Of a DNA stretch of 64,000 nt, positions 59,217 through 64,000 are shown piece by piece. The notes under the pieces are model-generated. The model searched no databases, was not told where the DNA came from, and saw nothing but the letters and a program-made list of their open reading frames with translations. The position numbers and the translations under genes are program-made. Location: assembly GCA_963730165.1 (NCBI GenBank), contig CAVSQS010000002.1, forward strand, positions 558,001 to 622,000, read 5' to 3'. Origin of the DNA: DASSQJ01 sp963730165. GTDB lineage: Bacteria > Actinomycetota > Actinomycetes > Actinomycetales > Dermatophilaceae. Numbering within the stretch: the stretch's first letter is position 1; each line of letters opens with the position of its first letter.

Positions 59217-61331
59217 TCACTCGCCTCGCGTCTTCTTGATGATCTCCTCGGCCACCGACTTGGGGACCTCGGCGTAGGAGTCGAACTCCATCGAGTAGTT
59301 CGCCCGGCCCTGGGTCTTGGACCGCAGGTCGCCGACGTACCCGAACATCTCCGACAGCGGGACCAGGCCGCGGACGACCTTGGCTCCGCTGATGTCCTCC
59401 ATGGCCTGGATGTGGCCACGGCGGGAGTTGATGTCGCCGATGACGTCGCCCATGTAGTCCTCGGGCGTGCGGACCTCGACGGCCATCATGGGTTCGAGAA
59501 GGACCGGCTCGCACTTGCGGACGGCCTCCTTGAGCGCCATGGAGCCGGCGATCTTGAAGGCCATCTCCGAGGAGTCGACGTCGTGGGCCTGACCGTCGAG
59601 CAGCGTGGCCTTGATGCCCACGAGCGGGTAGCCCGCGAGCACGCCGTACTGCATGGCGTCCTGGATGCCGTGGTCGACCGACGGGATGTACTCGCGCGGC
59701 ACGCGGCCACCGGTGACCTTGTTGTCGAACTCGTACAGCTCGCCCTCTGCGGTGTCGAGCGGCTCGAGCGCGATCTGCACCTTGGCGAACTGGCCGGACC
59801 CACCCGTCTGCTTCTTGTGGGTGTAGTCGTAGCGGTCGATCGCCCGGCGGATGGTCTCGCGGTAGGCGACCTGCGGCTTGCCGACGTTGGCCTCGACCTT
59901 GAACTCGCGCTTCATCCGGTCGACCAGGATGTCGAGGTGGAGCTCGCCCATCCCGGCAATGATCGTCTGGCCGGTCTCGTCGTCGAGGGTGACCTGGAAG
60001 GTCGGGTCCTCCTCGGCGAGCTTCTGGATCGCGGTGGAGAGCTTCTCCTGGTCGCCCTTGGTCTTGGGCTCGATCGCGACCTGGATGACCGGCTCGGGGA
60101 AGGTCATCGACTCGAGGACGACGGGGTGCTCGATGTTGCACAGCGTGTCGCCCGTGGTCGTCGCCTTGAGGCCGATGGCGGCGTAGATGTGCCCCGCCAT
60201 GGCGTCCTCGACCGGGTTCTCCTTGTTGGCGTGCATCTGGAAGAGCTTCCCGATGCGCTCCTTCTTCACCTTGGTGCTGTTGAGCACCTGGGTACCGGCC
60301 GAGATGTGGCCGGAGTAGACCCGGATGAAGGTGAGGGTGCCGAAGAACGGGTGCGAGGCCACCTTGAAGGCGAGCGCGGAGAACGGCTCGTCCTTGCTGG
60401 GCTCGCGCATGATCTTCTCCTCCTCGTTGCCCGGCGCGTGGCCCTCCATGGCCGGCACGTCGAGGGGTGAGGGGAGGTAGTCGACGACCGCGTCGAGCAT
60501 CGGCTGGACACCGCGGTTCTTGAAGGCAGAGCCGCAGAGGACCGGGTACACCTCGGAGGAGATGGTGAGCCCCCGGACGCCGGCCTTGATCTCCTCGGGG
60601 GTCAGCTCGCCGCCCTCGAGGTACTTCTCCATGAGCTCGTCGTCAGCCTCGGCGACGCGCTCGATGAGGTGGTGGCGGTACTCCTCGGCCTTCTCGAGGA
60701 GGTCGGCCGGGATCTCCTGGACCTCGTACTTCGCACCGAGGGTGACGTCACCCTTGGAGTCGCCCTCCCAGACGAGCGCGCGCATGTAGACCAGGTCGAT
60801 GACACCGACGAACTCGGACTCGGCACCGATCGGCAGCTGGAGCACGAGCGGCTCCGCGCCGAGGCGCTCCTTGATGGTGTCCACGGTGAAGTAGAAGTCC
60901 GCGCCGAGCTTGTCCATCTTGTTGACGAAGCAGATGCGGGGCACGCCGTACTTGTCGGCCTGGCGCCACACCGTCTCGGACTGCGGCTCGACACCCTCCT
61001 TGCCGTCGAAGACGGCGACCGCGCCGTCGAGGACGCGCAGCGAGCGCTCGACCTCGACGGTGAAGTCGACGTGCCCGGGGGTGTCGATGATGTTGATCTG
61101 GTGGCCCTCCCAGAAGGAGGTGACCGCCGCGGAGGTGATGGTGATCCCCCGCTCCTTCTCCTGCTCCATCCAATCGGTGGTCGAGGCGCCGTCGTGCGTC
61201 TCGCCCATCTTCCGGTTGACGCCGGTGTAGAAGAGAATGCGCTCGGTCGCCGTCGTCTTGCCGGCGTCGATGTGCGCCATGATGCCGATGTTGCGGACCT
61301 TCTTGAGGTCCGTCAGGACGTCCTGTGCCAC
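59217..61331 (-). CDS. fusA: Elongation factor G
   Basis: The 704-residue GTPase begins at GTG 61331 with (M)AQDVLTDLKKVRNIGIMAH and has GIMAHIDAGKTTATER (P-loop), IIDTPGHVDFTVEVERSLRV and FVNKMDKLGADFYFTVDTI. Domain IV shows HGIQDAMQYGVLAGYPLVGI. EF-G drives translocation and ribosome recycling. An in-frame upstream extension to 61412 is not EF-G-like. It lies between rpsG and tuf as usual. Confidence 0.97.
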   Translation of the reverse strand: MAQDVLTDLKKVRNIGIMAHIDAGKTTATERILFYTGVNRKMGETHDGASTTDWMEQEKERGITITSAAVTSFWEGHQINIIDTPGHVDFTVEVERSLRVLDGAVAVFDGKEGVEPQSETVWRQADKYGVPRICFVNKMDKLGADFYFTVDTIKERLGAEPLVLQLPIGAESEFVGVIDLVYMRALVWEGDSKGDVTLGAKYEVQEIPADLLEKAEEYRHHLIERVAEADDELMEKYLEGGELTPEEIKAGVRGLTISSEVYPVLCGSAFKNRGVQPMLDAVVDYLPSPLDVPAMEGHAPGNEEEKIMREPSKDEPFSALAFKVASHPFFGTLTFIRVYSGHISAGTQVLNSTKVKKERIGKLFQMHANKENPVEDAMAGHIYAAIGLKATTTGDTLCNIEHPVVLESMTFPEPVIQVAIEPKTKGDQEKLSTAIQKLAEEDPTFQVTLDDETGQTIIAGMGELHLDILVDRMKREFKVEANVGKPQVAYRETIRRAIDRYDYTHKKQTGGSGQFAKVQIALEPLDTAEGELYEFDNKVTGGRVPREYIPSVDHGIQDAMQYGVLAGYPLVGIKATLLDGQAHDVDSSEMAFKIAGSMALKEAVRKCEPVLLEPMMAVEVRTPEDYMGDVIGDINSRRGHIQAMEDISGAKVVRGLVPLSEMFGYVGDLRSKTQGRANYSMEFDSYAEVPKSVAEEIIKKTRGE

Positions 61332-61402
61332 GTTCAGTGCTCTCGTCTCGGTCGCTGTGGGTGTGCGGTTCGCTGCGCGGCGGGGGCCACGGGTGCTCCC
61401 GG

Positions 61403-61427
61403 GGCCGGCCACGGTCGGTGGCCGGCC
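61403..61427 (-). repeat. Hairpin between rpsG and fusA
   Basis: GGCCGGCCAC and GTGGCCGGCC form a 10-bp perfect stem with a five-base loop in the 109-bp gap. Possible partial terminator or processing site within the str operon. Confidence 0.55.
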
Positions 61428-61440
61428 TCCGGGGAGGTGG

Positions 61441-61911
61441 TCACCAGCGGTAGTGGGCGAAGGCCTTGTTCGACTCGGCCATCTTGTGGGTGTCCTCGCG
61501 ACGCTTCACCGCGGCACCGAGGCCGTTCGAGGCGTCGAGGATCTCGTTCATCAGCCGCTCGGTCATCGTCTTCTCGCGACGCTGGCGCGAGTAGCCGACC
61601 AGCCAGCGCAGCGACAGCGTGGTCGCGCGGTTGGGCTTGACCTCGACGGGCACCTGGTAGGTGGCGCCGCCGACGCGGCGGGACTTGACCTCGAGGGTCG
61701 GACGGATGTTGTCGAGCGCGCGCTTGAGCGTCTGCACCGGGTCGGTGCCGGTCTTGTCGCGGCAGCCCTCGAGCGCGCCGTAGACGATGCGCTCGGCGGT
61801 GGACTTCTTGCCGTCGAGGAGGACCTTGTTCACGAGCGCGGTCACCAGCGGGGACTGGTAGACCGGGTCGATGACGAGCGGTCGCTTCGGGGCGGGACCC
61901 TTGCGCGGCAT
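61441..61911 (-). CDS. rpsG: 30S ribosomal protein S7
   Basis: The 156-residue protein has MPRKGPAPKRPLVIDPVYQS, RVGGATYQVPVEVKPNRATT and RREDTHKMAESNKAFAHYRW. S7 nucleates the 30S head and regulates the str operon in E. coli by binding the rpsL-rpsG intercistronic region; here the two genes share one base, so that control site is absent. Confidence 0.97.
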   Translation of the reverse strand: MPRKGPAPKRPLVIDPVYQSPLVTALVNKVLLDGKKSTAERIVYGALEGCRDKTGTDPVQTLKRALDNIRPTLEVKSRRVGGATYQVPVEVKPNRATTLSLRWLVGYSRQRREKTMTERLMNEILDASNGLGAAVKRREDTHKMAESNKAFAHYRW

Positions 61912-62285
61912 CAGCCCTTCACCTTCTTCGCGCCGTAGCGGCTACGCGCCTGCTTGCGGTCACGGACACCCTGGGTGTCGAGGGCGCCGCGGATGATCTT
62001 GTAGCGCACGCCGGGCAGGTCCTTCACACGACCGCCACGGACGAGCACCATCGAGTGCTCCTGGAGGTTGTGGCCCACACCGGGGATGTAGGCGGTGACC
62101 TCGATGCCGCTCGTCAGGCGCACGCGGGCGACCTTGCGGAGGGCGGAGTTCGGCTTCTTGGGGGTGGTCGTGTACACGCGGGTGCACACACCACGGCGCT
62201 GCGGAGAGCCCTTGAGGGCAGGGGTCTTGGCCTTCGTGGCCTTGTCCTGCCGGCCCTTGCGCACCAGCTGGTTGATGGTAGGCAA
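61911..62285 (-). CDS. rpsL: 30S ribosomal protein S12
   Basis: The 124-residue protein starts at TTG 62285, (M)PTINQLVRKGRQDKATKAK, with AAGGA eight bases upstream; no nearby ATG or GTG gives the S12 N-terminus. TRVYTTTPKKPNSALRKVAR contains the Lys of streptomycin-resistance position 43 in wild-type form, and KDLPGVRYKIIRGALDTQGV has wild-type Lys near 88. S12 controls decoding accuracy. It opens the str operon behind a candidate promoter at 62534-62563. Confidence 0.97.
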   Translation of the reverse strand: MPTINQLVRKGRQDKATKAKTPALKGSPQRRGVCTRVYTTTPKKPNSALRKVARVRLTSGIEVTAYIPGVGHNLQEHSMVLVRGGRVKDLPGVRYKIIRGALDTQGVRDRKQARSRYGAKKVKG

Positions 62286-62679
62286 CCTGGATCCTTCGGT
62301 TCGTCTGGTCAAGCCGCGGCATCGGTGCCACGGCTCCTTGGTGTGTCCGGTGCTCGACCCCCGCGTTCGGGTGTGTCGCACCGGGTGCTCTTCCCTGCAC
62401 TCCCCATGCACCATCCCGCGTTCTTCGCGACGGTGGTTTGGGGCGCCCGGCAAGAGGTGGGCGAGGCCGTGCTCGGCGCCTCACGGCGATGAACGCGGCT
62501 CCAGGGCCTGGACCTAGCCAGACACGATGGCCAAGAATACCGGCCCGCGCACGGGCACTCCAAATCGGTTGCCGTGCGTGAGCCGTGCTTCCGGCCACCG
62601 AAGTCAACGGCATCCGGGCGGTCCCTTGTTCCCGCACGCTGGCGGGCGGGGCCGCTCGCGGCGTTCGTGGCCCGGCGGG
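62286..62679. other. rpsL leader and promoter region
   Basis: No gene is supported here. It contains the rpsL promoter and a leader of about 240 nt whose function is not evident. The GNAT stop lies at the distal end. Confidence 0.6.
62534..62563 (-). promoter_or_regulatory. Candidate str-operon promoter
   Basis: Minus-strand TTGGAG (62558-62563) and TATTCT (62534-62539) are 18 bases apart. The 18-base spacer contains GTGCGCGGGCCGG. It sits about 240 bases before the rpsL start and is the best -35/-10 pair in the gap. Confidence 0.6.
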
Positions 62680-63219
62680 TCAGTCCTGCTCGTCGAGGCT
62701 CTCGAACGCGCAAGCGTACCGGAACGGACCGGCGCGGCCGGGCCCCCACGCCCGCAGCCGCTTGACCTGGAAGAACTGCGGGGCCCATGGCCCCGGTGAC
62801 CCGATGCCGTGCGTCGCGGCCGTCTCGAAGCCGAAGGCACCGTAGTACTCCGGGTCGCCGAGCAGCACGAGGGCGGGCTCGCCCCGCTGGTCGGCGGTGG
62901 CCACGACCGCGGCCATGAGGACCGACCCGATGCCCGTCCGCTGCAGGTCCGGGCGGACCGCGAGCGGTCCGAGCCCCACGGTGGCACCCTCCCCCATCGT
63001 CGCGCGGCTGCAGGCGACGTAGCCCACGACCTCCTCGTCCAGCTCGGCCACGAAGGTGAGGGCGGGCAACAGGTCGTGGTCGGCGCGAAGGGCGTCGACG
63101 AGCACCGACTCCACCGCGTGCTCGGCGCCTTCGGGGACCTCGAAGGCGGCGTCGAGCAGGGCCCGGACGGACGCGGCGTCGGCGGCGTGCTCGGGTCGGA
63201 TGGTCAGGTCGGGGCGCAC
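62680..63219 (-). CDS. GNAT-family N-acetyltransferase
   Basis: The 179-residue protein shows the GNAT fold: LTIRPEHAADAASVRALLDA at the start, VGYVACSRATMGEGATVGLG, and the acetyl-CoA motif AVRPDLQRTGIGSVLMAAVV (Q/RxxGxG/A). The LVLLGDPEYYGAFGFETAAT stretch is typical of YhbS-like members. The start is GTG at 63219. The substrate is unknown. It follows the spermidine-synthase-like gene by seven bases. Confidence 0.88.
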   Translation of the reverse strand: MRPDLTIRPEHAADAASVRALLDAAFEVPEGAEHAVESVLVDALRADHDLLPALTFVAELDEEVVGYVACSRATMGEGATVGLGPLAVRPDLQRTGIGSVLMAAVVATADQRGEPALVLLGDPEYYGAFGFETAATHGIGSPGPWAPQFFQVKRLRAWGPGRAGPFRYACAFESLDEQD

Positions 63220-63226
63220 GCCGCCA

Positions 63227-63928
63227 TCATCCCCCGCGGGCCGACGGGACGGCGGACCGGTTCAGCAGGTAGAGCGCGTAGTCGAGCTGGCGGCCGCCAC
63301 GCTCCACGCGGCGCACCTGCTCCTGCACCACGTCACCGTCCTGCGCGACCGTGTCCAGTGCGGCCACCAGGCCGGGGGCGAGGTGCGAGGACCAGATCGC
63401 CAGCAGGCCACCGGGCGCCAGTGCCGCACGGGCGCAGGCCAGTCCGGCCGGCTGGTACAGGGCCGCGTTGGCGGCGTGCACGAGGAAGTCCGGGCCGTTG
63501 TCGACGTCGAGGAGGACGACGTCCCACGGCCCCACCGGCGCTGCGGCACCCCCTACGAGGACGTCGGCGATGTCGGCGACGTGCAGTCGGCACCGGTGGG
63601 ACTCGAGCCCGGCGAGCTCGGCGACCAGGCCGGCGCGCGACCAGCGGACCAGTGGCGCCGCGAGCTCGACCACGTCGACACGCTCGACACGGGGGTCGGC
63701 CAGCACCGCCCGCGCCGTGAAGCCCAGCCCGAGCCCGGCGACGAGCACCCGGACGGGGGCGGGGTGACACCCCAGGGCCGCTTCGGCGAGCAGGACCTCG
63801 GTGGTGACGTCCACGGTGTCCATCGCGAAGGCGCCGTCCACGACGAGCTCGAGCACCTCGCCCCGGCGGCGCAGGACGACCTCACCGTGTGCGGTGTCCT
63901 CCCGGCCCAGCGTGACCGGGTCGGTCAC
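63227..63928 (-). CDS. Spermidine synthase-like Rossmann-fold protein
   Basis: The 233-residue protein has a SAM-binding-type motif VRVLVAGLGLGFTARAVLAD, then VDVVELAAPLVRWSRAGLVA, WDVVLLDVDNGPDFLVHAAN and a C-terminal LAPGGLLAIWSSHLAPGLVA. This is the spermidine synthase/methyltransferase fold; actinobacterial relatives next to transport or GNAT genes are uncharacterised and may not make polyamines. GTG 63928 overlaps the previous stop by GTGA. Confidence 0.8.
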   Translation of the reverse strand: MTDPVTLGREDTAHGEVVLRRRGEVLELVVDGAFAMDTVDVTTEVLLAEAALGCHPAPVRVLVAGLGLGFTARAVLADPRVERVDVVELAAPLVRWSRAGLVAELAGLESHRCRLHVADIADVLVGGAAAPVGPWDVVLLDVDNGPDFLVHAANAALYQPAGLACARAALAPGGLLAIWSSHLAPGLVAALDTVAQDGDVVQEQVRRVERGGRQLDYALYLLNRSAVPSARGG

Positions 63929-64000
63929 TCGGCGGCGACGAGGGGGCGGTGGTGGCGCTCTGGTACAGGCTGGCGCAGCTCGGCGGCGGCGCCGAGGACG
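63925..64000 (-). CDS. C-terminal end of an unidentified gene (partial)
   Basis: Only the last 24 codons are in the window: VLGAAAELRQPVPERHHRPL then VAAE and TGA at 63925-63927. The stop overlaps the GTG of the spermidine-synthase-like gene, which supports a real upstream coding sequence. The fragment is too short to identify. Confidence 0.45.
   Translation of the reverse strand, partial: VLGAAAELRQPVPERHHRPLVAAE

Overview
This window is high-GC bacterial chromosome (strong G/C third-position bias, many GTG starts, GTGA/ATGA gene overlaps). The gene content points to Actinomycetota: zinc-type S14, methylmalonyl-CoA mutase with MeaB, DUF4245 and LmeA-like proteins, and a TTG-started rpsL. 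I infer Micrococcales, probably an Intrasporangiaceae-like organism; no rRNA marker is present to prove it. I saw no rRNA, tRNA, CRISPR array, transposase or integrase.

Layout. 1-1.6 kb: the start of a PEP-synthase/PPDK-type gene and a SOUL-family gene. 1.6-6.1 kb: a variable segment at the 3' end of ychF with a toxin-antitoxin pair whose toxin is frameshifted, a LolA-like protein with an ABC exporter, a lipoprotein gene cut by an in-frame TGA, and displaced copies of the ychF tail. 6.1-12.4 kb: ychF, a very large MFS/cyclic-nucleotide-binding/patatin fusion, a NUDIX hydrolase and RmuC. 12.4-27.6 kb: metabolic and housekeeping genes (C69 dipeptidase, class III aminotransferase with a kinase-like partner, ispH, xseAB, then a tightly packed pfkB-fumarase-carbonic anhydrase-MOSC-GH1-lhgO run, and glmM). 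27.6-34.1 kb: rplM-rpsI, an ArsR-type regulator with an MFS exporter under a striking 13-bp tandem operator, an LmeA-like protein, an ABC-F ATPase and truA.

34.2-62.3 kb is the str-S10-spc-alpha ribosomal supercluster, all on the minus strand: rpsL-rpsG-fusA-tuf, rpsJ through rplO, secY-adk-map, then infA-rpmJ-rpsM-rpsK-rpsD-rpoA-rplQ. Between map and infA, which are neighbours in most actinobacteria, sit mutA-mutB-meaB and a secreted HEVGGH protein. secY and adk each carry one extra base that breaks the frame; because both genes are essential, a sequence error is the first explanation. Strong hairpins punctuate the supercluster at rplQ, rpoA/rpsD, rpmJ/rpsM, secY/rplO, rplN/rpsQ, tuf and fusA/rpsG. 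The window ends with a GNAT acetyltransferase, a spermidine-synthase-like methyltransferase-fold protein and the last 24 codons of an unidentified gene.
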